From Pseudomonas sp. MYb327 (GTDB taxonomy: Bacteria > Pseudomonadota > Gammaproteobacteria > Pseudomonadales > Pseudomonadaceae), in assembly GCF_040438925.1 (NCBI RefSeq), contig NZ_CP159258.1:2618001-2682000 (forward strand): a stretch of 64,000 nt of DNA, written 5' to 3'. How positions within the stretch are numbered: position 1 is the stretch's first letter; each line of letters starts with the position of its first letter. Below, piece by piece: positions 43,967-51,689 of this stretch. Both the position numbers and the translations under genes were made by a program. The notes beneath the pieces were generated by a model that did not search any database, had not been told where the DNA came from, and worked only from the letters and a program-made list of their open reading frames with translations.

Positions 43967-45328
43967 TTATCTGCCAGAGACCGGTGTACGCAGGGTCACA
44001 AATTCTTCTGCCGACGTCGGATGCACGCCGATGGTTTCATCGAACAAGCGCTTGGTGGCGCCCGCTTTCAGAGCGATTGCCAGCCCTTGAATGATGTCTC
44101 CAGCGTCGGGGCCCACCATGTGCGCACCTAAGACCCGATCAGTCACCGCATCCACCACCAGCTTCATCAGCGTCTGCTCGGATGACTCGGTCAGCGTCAA
44201 CTTCATCGGTTTGAATCGGCTCTCGAAAACCACCACTTTGTGGCCATGTTCCAGCGCTTGCTCCTCCGTCAGTCCGACGGTGCCGATGCTCGGCTGGCTG
44301 AACACCGCGGTGGGGATATGACGGTAGTCCACTGGGCGATATTGCTCTGGTTTGAACAGGCGACGCGCGACCGCCATGCCTTCTGCCGTGGCGACCGGGG
44401 TCAACTGTACTCGGCCGATCACATCACCCAACGCCAGGATCGATGGCTCCCGGGTTTCGAAGTTGTCGTTGACGTCGATGTAACCCTTGTCATTGAGTGC
44501 GACACGGGTGTTCTCCAGGCCCAGATTGTCGAGCATTGGCCGACGGCCCGTGGCGTAGAAAATGCTGTCGGTCTCCAACTGACGACCGTCGTTGAGCGTC
44601 GCCAGCAGACTGCCGTCCGCCTGTTTGTCGATTTGCACAATATCGGTGTTGAACTGCAATTGCAGACCGCGTTTCGTCAGCTCTTGCACCAAGTGCGTGC
44701 GTACCGATTTATCGAACCCGCGCAAGAACAGGTCACCGCGATACAGAAGGCTGGTGTCGGCGCCGAGTCCATTGAAAATCCCGGCGAATTCCACGGCGAT
44801 GTAGCCACCGCCCACCACCAGTACACGCTTGGGTAACTGCTTGAGAAAGAAAGCTTCGTTGGATGTGATGGCGTGCTCCCGACCCGGGATATCCGGAATC
44901 TGTGGCCAGCCGCCGGTGGCAATCAGGATGCGTTCAGCGCTGTAGCGCTGGCCGTTGATTTCGACATGATGGGCATCGCTCAGCCGTGCATGACCTTCGA
45001 GCAAGGTCACGCCGCTATTGATCAGCAATTTGCGGTAAATGCCGTTGAGTCGTTCGATCTCACGGTTTTTATTGGAGATCAATTTTTCCCAGTCGAATTG
45101 GGCCTTGCCGGCAGTCCAGCCAAAGCCTTCGGCCTGTTCGAAGTCGTCGGCAAAATGGGAGCCGTAGACCAGCAGTTTCTTCGGCACACAGCCAACGTTG
45201 ACGCAGGTGCCACCGAGGTAGCGACTCTCGGCAACCGCCACTTTCGCGCCGAAGCCTGCGGCAAAACGCGCTGCCCTCACACCGCCGGAACCTGCACCAA
45301 TCACAAATAAATCAAAGTCGTAGGTCAT
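43967..45328 (-). CDS. gor: Glutathione-disulfide reductase
   Basis: This 453-residue FAD- and NADPH-dependent enzyme keeps glutathione reduced. Features in order: FAD loop [13 protein letters not shown], redox pair C42/C47 in [18 protein letters not shown] fold [15 protein letters not shown], second FAD motif SILALGDV, and the C-terminal catalytic [11 protein letters not shown]. Length and motifs match E. coli Gor. The start at 45328 places FDLFVIGAG at the normal distance. It lies 46 bases after a small unknown gene and downstream of a DUF417 gene on the same strand, in a region of thiol and electrophile defence genes. Confidence 0.94.
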   Translation of the reverse strand: MTYDFDLFVIGAGSGGVRAARFAAGFGAKVAVAESRYLGGTCVNVGCVPKKLLVYGSHFADDFEQAEGFGWTAGKAQFDWEKLISNKNREIERLNGIYRKLLINSGVTLLEGHARLSDAHHVEINGQRYSAERILIATGGWPQIPDIPGREHAITSNEAFFLKQLPKRVLVVGGGYIAVEFAGIFNGLGADTSLLYRGDLFLRGFDKSVRTHLVQELTKRGLQLQFNTDIVQIDKQADGSLLATLNDGRQLETDSIFYATGRRPMLDNLGLENTRVALNDKGYIDVNDNFETREPSILALGDVIGRVQLTPVATAEGMAVARRLFKPEQYRPVDYRHIPTAVFSQPSIGTVGLTEEQALEHGHKVVVFESRFKPMKLTLTESSEQTLMKLVVDAVTDRVLGAHMVGPDAGDIIQGLAIALKAGATKRLFDETIGVHPTSAEEFVTLRTPVSGR

Positions 45329-45374
45329 CTCAATTCTCTGCAAGATCGCACAACACATGTGCTGTCGAATGTCG

Positions 45375-45608
45375 TTAAAGGGGAGAAAAACGAAGTTTCA
45401 ATGCACGCAGGATCGGCGCGCACAATTTCAGAACCGAAGCCTTTTTCTCATGCGTGCTTGATCTGTGCATGACAGGAGCCGCTCTGGATTCACTGGCCAG
45501 CGCGCCCATCAATTGGGGCAGCAAAAAACCGCCTTCGTATTCGGTTTGGGTCATGGCTGGAGTATCCAACCAAGGATTACCGTCGCAGGAATGAGTGACA
45601 TCAATCAT
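45375..45608 (-). CDS. Small protein of unknown function between DUF417 and gor
   Basis: A 77-residue open frame starts [20 protein letters not shown] and ends with a basic segment ([11 protein letters not shown]). No known domain, signal peptide or membrane segment was recognised. It is supported mainly by an excellent AAGGAG placed seven bases before the ATG at 45608 and by its tight spacing (46 bases) to gor. It could be a leader peptide or a genuine small gene; coding status is moderately likely. Confidence 0.5.
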   Translation of the reverse strand: MIDVTHSCDGNPWLDTPAMTQTEYEGGFLLPQLMGALASESRAAPVMHRSSTHEKKASVLKLCAPILRALKLRFSPL

Positions 45609-45834
45609 GTGAGAACTCCTTGGATGGACACTGCATCAACCCGAAATGGGTAAATTGCTTCTGGGGTCTGTCTCACCATCTATGGGTAATAAGAGAACCA
45701 GCAGGTATGTCATGACTTAATTGTGCTGCGTGAAATAATCCAGCGGGGTGTTGCGCTGCCCTTGCTGATCAGGCGCGCATCAGCGTCATTGGCCGCGGTC
45801 ATTGACAGCCTCGAATTCCAAAGCCAAGTGCCGA

Positions 45835-46410
45835 TTAAACGCGACGTTCGCGAAGTATTTGCCGAGCGGAGTCCGCCATTACGGTAAGTGAGCCGGCAAG
45901 CATCAATACGTCTTTGAGCACCAGACGACCGCCACCGGACAGGTAAGGAAACCCGTGTTGAGCGTCGCCCAAAGCTCCCACCCACGCTTCTGGTGTGGTG
46001 ATCAGAAAGCTCAACGTTACCAGTGGCGTGCCGAAGGCCAATGCACCACCGAGTAAGCCGGTGCGTCGTGAGATGGGGTTGGACAGCACCAATAAGCCAA
46101 TCAGGAGTTCGACAATGCCCAGGCCGGTCGAGAACCCGTAGGTGTTGTTGGCTGTCTGCCAGGCGCGCTTGTCCGCGTTCAGTTCGCCTTCATGTGTCAG
46201 GTGAGCCTTGTACTCTTGCGGGTGTTCGTAGAAGAACGACATGACGGGGCTGTTGGCGACAAACGGTGTGATGCTATCGGCCTCGTAAGGGACGAATTTA
46301 AGTGCGCCGATCCACAGGAAAACGATGCCAATTGCCAGTCGCATGAGCGAAGCGCCAAAGGTATCCACTTTGCTGAGGAACCGCAGCCAAGTTGTAAATG
46401 AGGTGAGCAT
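45835..46410 (-). CDS. DUF417 / YkgB (RclC-like) inner-membrane protein
   Basis: The 191-residue protein has about four membrane segments (LAIGIVFLWIGALKFVPYEA, GIVELLIGLLVLSNP, LAFGTPLVTLSFLIT, LKDVLMLAGSLTVMA). IGALKFVPYEADSITPFV and SPVMSFFY are DUF417 marks. In E. coli the homologue RclC (YkgB) belongs to the reactive-chlorine resistance operon under RclR. Here an RclR-like AraC gene lies 600 bases to the right. GGAG precedes the ATG at 46410, preferred to an ATG 18 bases upstream. The molecular role is unknown. Confidence 0.87.
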   Translation of the reverse strand: MLTSFTTWLRFLSKVDTFGASLMRLAIGIVFLWIGALKFVPYEADSITPFVANSPVMSFFYEHPQEYKAHLTHEGELNADKRAWQTANNTYGFSTGLGIVELLIGLLVLSNPISRRTGLLGGALAFGTPLVTLSFLITTPEAWVGALGDAQHGFPYLSGGGRLVLKDVLMLAGSLTVMADSARQILRERRV

Positions 46411-46530
46411 GAGACTTCTCCAGAACATTGAATGTGGAGCTAGTCTGCGGGTTCAGCGAACGGTGCTTTTGTTCATCATGCTCAAGTTGATGCTTGATCG
46501 TCTCAACGTGACCTCCACGTTTCAATGACG

Positions 46531-46564
46531 TAAAAAAGCCCCGGCACTTTGCAGTGCCGGGGCT
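46531..46564 (-). terminator. Rho-independent terminator of the AhpD-like gene
   Basis: AGCCCCGGCACT (46537-46548) and AGTGCCGGGGCT (46553-46564) form a perfect 12-bp stem with a TTGC loop. On the minus strand it is followed by six T. Confidence 0.85.
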
Positions 46565-46585
46565 GCGGTTAAACGTTAGGTCGGA

Positions 46586-46927
46586 CTAGTTTTTCAACGT
46601 ATCGAATGCTTCAAGCGTGCGCAGCGAATAGATATACGCAGCACCCGCGTTCATCGAGATAGCCGTGGCCAGGGTTGCTGCCACTTCTTCCCGGCTTGCG
46701 CCAGCCTTGATCGCTGCGTTCGTGTGGGCCGCGATACAACCGTCGCAACGCGTCGTGACGGCGACGGCGATCGAGATCAATTCCCGTGTCTTGACGTCCA
46801 GGACATCGTTTTCGGCAGCGGCTTCACCGAGAGCCATGTAGGCTTTGACCATCTTAGGGTTGCTCTTGCCCAATGCGCCGAAGGCTTTCTGGATGGTGGG
46901 CAATAATTCGGACCAGTTATTGAACAT
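46586..46927 (-). CDS. Carboxymuconolactone decarboxylase / AhpD-like protein
   Basis: This 113-residue all-helical protein has the redox motif C61-D-G-C64 followed by H68 (RCDGCIAAHTNAAIKAG), typical of AhpD-like alkylhydroperoxidase-type members, and a late ATAISMNAGAAYIYS helix. It probably reduces peroxides or serves as a thiol redox partner. AGGA precedes the ATG at 46927, and a strong terminator follows. It is divergent from an AraC gene of the RclR type, which likely regulates it. Confidence 0.88.
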   Translation of the reverse strand: MFNNWSELLPTIQKAFGALGKSNPKMVKAYMALGEAAAENDVLDVKTRELISIAVAVTTRCDGCIAAHTNAAIKAGASREEVAATLATAISMNAGAAYIYSLRTLEAFDTLKN

Positions 46928-47038
46928 AGCGTTAATTCCTGTACAGGTTGAGGGTACTGTTTCGACCCACTCAGTTTTCTCCAGTGACGCGATTCAGGTT
47001 TGTTCAATCGGCTCAGCTTTTATTGCGAAAAACTCAAA

Positions 47039-47935
47039 ATGAACTCAATCGATAAACTCATCAGCTTGGCCAATGTTCGCGGTAGCCTGGATTTGCGCTG
47101 CCAATTCGAGGGGGAATGGGCGCGCGAGCATGAGCAAGAGGCCCTGGGCAAGGCGCCCTATCACATCGTGCTGGCGGGAGAGTGCCGGGTAGATTTTCCT
47201 GATGGCCAGCGCGTTCCCATGAAGGCCGGGGACATTTTGCTGCTGCCACGAGGCGCGCCGCATGTGATGCACAGTCCCGGTAAAACGGTAGCGCCGACCG
47301 TGCCGACAGTCACCGGAGGTGGTGTTGTGCCGATGCATCGTATCGGCGGGGCAAGTCGCGATTTCGATATGCTTTGTGGCGGGTTTCACTTCAATCGCAC
47401 TTCACTACTGTTTTCAGCGCTGCCTGAGTTTGTGGTCATCCCGCCCACCGCCAACGGGCAATTGCCTGCGCTGGTGGACATGCTGCGCGGTGAAGCGGAC
47501 GGCGACCAGGTCTGCTCCAGATTCATGCTCGACGCACTATCTCAGGCGTTGTTCACCTTGATCCTGCGAGCACACCTGGCAAGCGATGGCCAGACCACCG
47601 GCTCCTTGGCCCTGCTCAGCGATAAACGCCTCGGACGCGCCTGGCAAGCCATGCTGGCCGACCCTGCATTCGAGTGGACCGTTGAAGGTCTGGCAGAAAT
47701 GGCGAGCATGTCTCGCGCAACTTTTCTGCGTGCCTTTGCACGTGTGGCTGGCGCATCGCCCTGGGTGCTGCTGACTCAGATCCGCATGGAATTGGCGTTC
47801 AACCTGCTGAGCCGCTCCCATCTAGGGTTGAGCGATATTGCCGTGCAGGTTGGGTACCAGTCGCAATCGGCCTTCAGCAAAAAATTCAAGGAGTTTTACG
47901 GGGAGGCGCCGGGGAAGCTGCGTCGCGAAATTTAG
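47039..47935 (+). CDS. AraC-family regulator with N-terminal cupin, RclR-like
   Basis: The 298-residue regulator has a cupin sensor (residues about 10-125) and a double helix-turn-helix at the C-terminus (WTVEGLAEMASMSRATFLRA, LGLSDIAVQVGYQSQSAFSK). The known HOCl sensor RclR uses Cys21 and Cys89. Here C21 (GSLDLRC) is at the same position, and C113 in DMLCGGFHF aligns with the second. It is divergent from an AhpD-like gene and near a DUF417 gene, the partner of RclR in E. coli. A role as oxidant-responsive activator is likely. No strong ribosome site precedes the ATG at 47039. Confidence 0.85.
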   Translation: MNSIDKLISLANVRGSLDLRCQFEGEWAREHEQEALGKAPYHIVLAGECRVDFPDGQRVPMKAGDILLLPRGAPHVMHSPGKTVAPTVPTVTGGGVVPMHRIGGASRDFDMLCGGFHFNRTSLLFSALPEFVVIPPTANGQLPALVDMLRGEADGDQVCSRFMLDALSQALFTLILRAHLASDGQTTGSLALLSDKRLGRAWQAMLADPAFEWTVEGLAEMASMSRATFLRAFARVAGASPWVLLTQIRMELAFNLLSRSHLGLSDIAVQVGYQSQSAFSKKFKEFYGEAPGKLRREI

Positions 47936-48101
47936 ACTTTTTGACGTGATTCGTCTGCATGTGAGCAGGCTCGGCACTGCCCTGTCATTTGAACTGCTAC
48001 GCTTTTCAGACTTGCCAAAAAAACGGCCATCCGTCCCGTGTCATGTTCACTACGGCAGAGCGGATAAGTTTTCAATCAGCGCCGACGACTCAGGTGCTTT
48101 G

Positions 48102-49439
48102 ATGAACAGAAAAACTTTGCCCGCCGCGATCATGCTCGCGAGCGTGCCGTTCGGGGCCAATGCCGCAGACACCAAAGCGCATGGGTTCTTCGAGGACAGT
48201 CAGGCAACCATCAGTTCACGCTCCATGTACTACGCCAATGACAACCACGAAGGCGGAGCCGACCAGCGCGAAGCGGCAACTGCGCTCAAGTTCGGGTTTG
48301 TCTCGGGTTTTACTGAAGGCACAGTCGGCTTTGGCCTCGACGTGTCATCGCTGGTCGCCATTCATTTGGATGGTGGTAAAGGCCATCATCCTGACGCCAA
48401 CACATTCTTCCCCAGCGATACAGACGGCTCCGCCTCCCATTCCTGGAGCAGAGCGGGTGCCAATGTTAAAGCACGCTTATCAAAAACCGAGGTTGCCGTC
48501 GGTAATGTATTAACGCCCAGCCTGCCGATACTCGTTGCCACGGATTCGCGATTGGTTATTCAAAACTTCGGCGGCGGCATCATCACGTCCAAGGAAATCG
48601 ACGACCTTACGCTCACCGCGGGTAAAATTGATCAGTCCTCCGGTAGAGCTACAAGCAACTCTACCGGGCTGGCAGTTGCAGGCGGCACGAAGGATTCAAA
48701 CGACTTTCGCTTCGCAGGCGGTGACTGGAAAGTAACCAAGGATCTGATGCTTCAGTACTACTTCGCCAGACTTGAGAACTATTACAAGCAGGACTTCCTT
48801 GGTCTGGTCCACGTACTTCCGTTAGGCAATGAACAGTCATTCAAGACCGATCTGCGCTACTTCGACAGTAGCTCGGACGGAAAAAATGGCGAGGTTGGAT
48901 ATCGTTTTAATAACAACGGAGGTTATGCCAAAACACCTGGAGAAGTGGATAACAAGACCTGGAGTGCCATGTTCACCTACAGTCTTGGAGGTCATGCGTT
49001 CATGCTGGGCCACGAAAGTGTCAGCGACGACGGAGGTTTTGTATGGCTCAACCAGGGCAACGTGGTGGACGGACGGAATCGACCGGAGGGCAACGGCGGT
49101 ACGGCGTTCTATCTGTTTACCGATGCCATTGTCGGCAACTTTTCCCGGGCCGGTGAGCAAACCAATTTTGGTCAGTACTCCTATGACTTCTCAAAACTGA
49201 ATTTGCCTGGGCTGAAAGCGTCGGTCGCCTATCTCAAAGGCGACAACATCAAAGATGTAAACGGTGGAGGCGATCTTTCGGAATGGGAGCGTGACATGAG
49301 GGTGGATTACGTCATCCAGGATGGGCTGTTGAGAGGCTTTGGGACAACCTTGCGTCATGGCACCTATCGCAGTGACAACGCTGCGGTTGCAAATCAGGAT
49401 CAGACCCGCCTGATTTTCAACTACAGCCACTCCTTGTAG
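48102..49439 (+). CDS. OprD-family outer-membrane porin
   Basis: The 445-residue protein has a signal peptide (MNRKTLPAAIMLASVPFGAN, cut after NAA region) and the OprD start HGFFEDSQATISSRSMYY. Further marks are SGFTEGTVGFGLDVSSLVAI, a WSRAGANVKARLSKTEVAVG strand and the terminal TRLIFNYSHSL with hydrophobic last residue. It forms an 18-strand barrel that lets small carboxylated substrates through. It lies directly before the remnant of a histidine kinase and the second FixJ regulator; its insertion or rearrangement there may have destroyed the kinase. AGGTG precedes the ATG. The frame is open further upstream without coding character. Confidence 0.9.
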   Translation: MNRKTLPAAIMLASVPFGANAADTKAHGFFEDSQATISSRSMYYANDNHEGGADQREAATALKFGFVSGFTEGTVGFGLDVSSLVAIHLDGGKGHHPDANTFFPSDTDGSASHSWSRAGANVKARLSKTEVAVGNVLTPSLPILVATDSRLVIQNFGGGIITSKEIDDLTLTAGKIDQSSGRATSNSTGLAVAGGTKDSNDFRFAGGDWKVTKDLMLQYYFARLENYYKQDFLGLVHVLPLGNEQSFKTDLRYFDSSSDGKNGEVGYRFNNNGGYAKTPGEVDNKTWSAMFTYSLGGHAFMLGHESVSDDGGFVWLNQGNVVDGRNRPEGNGGTAFYLFTDAIVGNFSRAGEQTNFGQYSYDFSKLNLPGLKASVAYLKGDNIKDVNGGGDLSEWERDMRVDYVIQDGLLRGFGTTLRHGTYRSDNAAVANQDQTRLIFNYSHSL

Positions 49440-49502
49440 GTCGCTTGATGTACACGATCTTCAACCAAACCTTCCCGGCCGCAGGCTTCTTCGCACCGCC
49501 GT

Positions 49503-49607
49503 TGCAACAGTATTGTGCTAGACCTACAACATTACTGCGATGACGTTGAAGCAGAAAATTCCGCCGTTTTCCACTTGTCGTTACCTACCGGGGAGGAGCG
49601 CATGTGA
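49503..49607 (+). pseudogene. Tail of a lost PAS histidine kinase directly before the second FixJ regulator
   Basis: In one frame, CNSIVLDLQHYCDDVEAENS and then AVFHLSLPTGEERM end at a TGA that overlaps the GTG of the regulator. The last part matches the end of the intact kinase at 27.6-29.4 kb (EGAAFHLSFPSGNE), and the first part resembles an internal piece of it (RRNKIVLDHQYDT). The catalytic ATP-binding core between them and everything upstream is missing. The regulator has therefore lost its adjacent kinase. Confidence 0.7.
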
Positions 49608-50254
49608 GTCAAGATTCTCTCTCAGATTCGCCTCTTGATAATGGGCCAATCGTCTTTGTCGTTGATGATGACGAGTCCGTGCGCATCGCATTAAGCAGTC
49701 TTTTCCGTTCGATGGATGTACGGGTGGAGACGTTCGCCTCCGCGACCGAATTCATTCGGCGCCCCGACCCACAAGCCCCGTGCTGCCTGGTTCTGGATGT
49801 CCGCCTGCAAGGTTCCAGTGGCCTGGACTTCCAGCGCGAATTGCGCGAGGCAGCGAATAAATTACCCATCATTTTCATATCCGGGCATGGCGACATCGCG
49901 ATGTCTGTTAAAGCAATGAAGGCCGGCGCCCTGGACTTCCTGGTCAAACCTTTCCGCGACCAAGACCTCCTGGACGCGGTATCGGCCGCACTCAGGACAG
50001 ATGAAAAGCGCCGTGAACTGGCCAAGGGGGATGCCGGATTGCATGCTTGTTATCAGTCCCTGACTGCTCGGGAACGCGAAGTCATGGCCTATGCCGTGAA
50101 GGGCCTGATGAACAAACAGATCGCCAGCGAGATCTCTATCAGTGAAGTCACTGTCAAAATTCACCGTGGTAACGCGATGAAGAAAATGCAGGCAAAAACG
50201 TTTGCTGATCTGGTCCGAATGGCTGAATCGTTAGGGATAGGAGGGAAGCACTGA
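49604..50254 (+). CDS. FixJ-family response regulator without an adjacent kinase (paralogue of 29451)
   Basis: This 216-residue protein has a receiver (VVDDDE, phosphoacceptor D65 in CLVLDVRLQG, FLVKPFRDQD) and a FixJ/LuxR helix-turn-helix (LTAREREVMAYAVKGLMNKQ, SEVTVKIHRGNAMKKM). The start is GTG at 49604 with GGGAGGAG ahead. The kinase gene that once preceded it is reduced to a remnant, so phosphate may come from the paralogous kinase at 27.6 kb, whose cognate regulator is about 70 percent identical. The second cyanase gene follows 433 bases later and may be its target. Confidence 0.92.
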   Translation: MSQDSLSDSPLDNGPIVFVVDDDESVRIALSSLFRSMDVRVETFASATEFIRRPDPQAPCCLVLDVRLQGSSGLDFQRELREAANKLPIIFISGHGDIAMSVKAMKAGALDFLVKPFRDQDLLDAVSAALRTDEKRRELAKGDAGLHACYQSLTAREREVMAYAVKGLMNKQIASEISISEVTVKIHRGNAMKKMQAKTFADLVRMAESLGIGGKH

Positions 50255-50687
50255 GTCAATTCCATGCGCAGGTATTTGAGTCCTTTTGGAGTGCCACGCG
50301 GGTGCCCATCCGTATCTGCCCATCGTCCCCCTCCTACCACTCCAAGGCATCGCACTAAATTTTCTTATTGAAACGTCAGTAAATATCTCAGCACGATTCA
50401 AAAATCTGACTCCTCATACCCAGAACTAATACTTCAGTATTGGTCACTACGACTCACGCGCTAAACAATTCGATCTTAGGTCCAAGTGCTTATTCGCGCC
50501 CGAAGTCATATTCTGTATTCAAGCAAACGAAAACACTGACCCGTAGATATTAGAGACTAAAGCACCGACTTCGAAAACAATTACAAATAGAGGTTCGCCC
50601 GTTACCAACAGTTTTAACGATATTCGCAAAAACTAATACGTTACTAATTGACGTCATCAGTTAGATTAACTCCATTGGAGAAATCCC
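50255..50687. other. AT-rich promoter region between the FixJ regulator and cyanase copy 2
   Basis: About 430 bases without a gene, clearly lower in GC than its neighbours. It contains the ATACT-N2-AGTAT repeat at 50429 and blocks shared with the region after 30613. It lacks the ATATCG-N8-CGCTAT element of the cynR-type promoter, so cyanase 2 is probably regulated differently from cyanase 1. Confidence 0.5.
50429..50440. promoter_or_regulatory. ATACT-N2-AGTAT inverted repeat upstream of cyanase copy 2
   Basis: ATACTTCAGTAT, within AATACT-TC-AGTATT, a perfect palindrome with 6-base arms. It is located 248 bases before the cyanase start and downstream of the FixJ regulator, mirroring the copy at 30714. 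Confidence 0.5.
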
Positions 50688-51155
50688 ATGAAACAGTCCC
50701 ACATAAATAACGAAGTGAGCATTGCATTGACGACCGAAATCCTGCAGGCCAAAGCCAGCAGAAATCTGTCATGGCAGGACCTTGCGGACGGTACAGGGTT
50801 GGGCCTGGCATACGTGACCGCCGCCCTCCTCGGTCAACAACCTTTACCAACTGACGCAGCCAGGATTATCGGCGACAAACTGGGTCTGAACTCCGAGAGC
50901 GTGGCTTTGCTGCAAATCATTCCACTGCGCGGAAGTTTGTCAGGTATCCCAAGTGATCCGACCATCTACCGTTTCTACGAGATGATCCAGATCTACGGAA
51001 CCACGCTCAAAGCTCTGGTTCACGAGCAGTTCGGCGACGGCATTATTAGCGCAATAAACTTCAAACTGAACATGCAGAAAGTTGCAGACCCGGAGGGTGG
51101 CCACCGTGCGGTGATTACGCTCGACGGCAAGTTCCTGCCGCTGCGTCCTTTCTGA
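50688..51155 (+). CDS. cynS: Cyanate hydratase (cyanase), copy 2
   Basis: This 155-residue cyanase has the catalytic residues intact: R95 and E98 in [19 protein letters not shown] and S121 in [11 protein letters not shown]. It decomposes cyanate with bicarbonate to ammonia and CO2. The N-terminal 80 residues differ at many positions from copy 1 while the C-terminal half is almost the same in protein, although codons differ, so the similarity reflects constraint rather than a very recent duplication. TTGGAG precedes the ATG. It is followed by a DUF2790 gene, but no carbonic anhydrase or glutaredoxin gene. The promoter is unlike that of copy 1. Confidence 0.97.
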   Translation: MKQSHINNEVSIALTTEILQAKASRNLSWQDLADGTGLGLAYVTAALLGQQPLPTDAARIIGDKLGLNSESVALLQIIPLRGSLSGIPSDPTIYRFYEMIQIYGTTLKALVHEQFGDGIISAINFKLNMQKVADPEGGHRAVITLDGKFLPLRPF

Positions 51156-51250
51156 CGGTCCAACAGGCATAACGGGCTGTGGTCCGTGTGACCAACTAAA
51201 AGTCGCTCAAAATTAACGATTTAGCGCTTGTTAAACTGGAGATAATTATC

Positions 51251-51499
51251 ATGAAAAAATTCCTGTTCTTTGTCTTGTCCGTTACTGCCGCTTTATCTAC
51301 ATACACGCAGGAAGCTAACGCCGCTTCTACAGTCGACATTTATAAATATGGAATGCCGTTAGACGTTGCTCACGTAATCGAAATATCACCGGCAGCAGAT
51401 GTCTGCGGGCCCACACCCGTTCGAATGACATACAACGACTCCCGCGGCGAAGTACACATTTTGGAATTCCGTGTCATCGGCACCGGCTGCACTAATTAA
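51251..51499 (+). CDS. DUF2790 small exported protein, copy 2
   Basis: The 82-residue protein has a signal peptide (MKKFLFFVLSVTAALST, cut probably after ANA) and the DUF2790 motif order YKYGMPLDVAHVIEI, DVCGPTPVRMTYNDS, GTGCTN. Both cysteines are conserved. It follows cyanase copy 2 by 95 bases, repeating the gene order of locus A. GGAG is ten bases before the ATG. Function is unknown; repeated linkage to cyanase is the only clue. Confidence 0.85.
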   Translation: MKKFLFFVLSVTAALSTYTQEANAASTVDIYKYGMPLDVAHVIEISPAADVCGPTPVRMTYNDSRGEVHILEFRVIGTGCTN

Positions 51500-51548
51500 G
51501 TTTTAATCCAGCCACGAAATTTCGACAACGCAAAAGGCAATCGAAATA

Positions 51549-51688
51549 TCAACGCAAAAACTCGACCATTTCACGCAGAGCCAGCGCGACTTGCGCCACG
51601 CTGACAAACAGCGCAACGCCACTTTCGTTATTACTGGGAGCGGCCTGCGGGGTGTAGCGGACATCATGCTGGCTCAGTTGCTGTAAAG
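51549..51688 (-). pseudogene. Unidentified coding-like fragment
   Basis: Reading leftwards from about 51688, the frame gives LQQLSQHDVRYTPQAAPSNN and then GVALFVSVAQVALALREMVE before ending FLR and TGA at 51551-51549. It looks like the C-terminus of a real protein but starts nowhere and abuts the end of the LysR gene. The family was not recognised; it may be chance. Confidence 0.3.
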
Positions 51689-51689
51689 G

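Noticed and set aside
45716..45770. Minus-strand tail reading DQQGQRNTPLDYFTQHN, considered as a gene remnant
   Set aside because: Only about 17 residues after an in-frame stop; too short to support.
47838..48101. 88-codon N-terminal extension of the OprD-type porin
   Set aside because: It would overlap the AraC gene and hide the signal peptide that begins at 48102.
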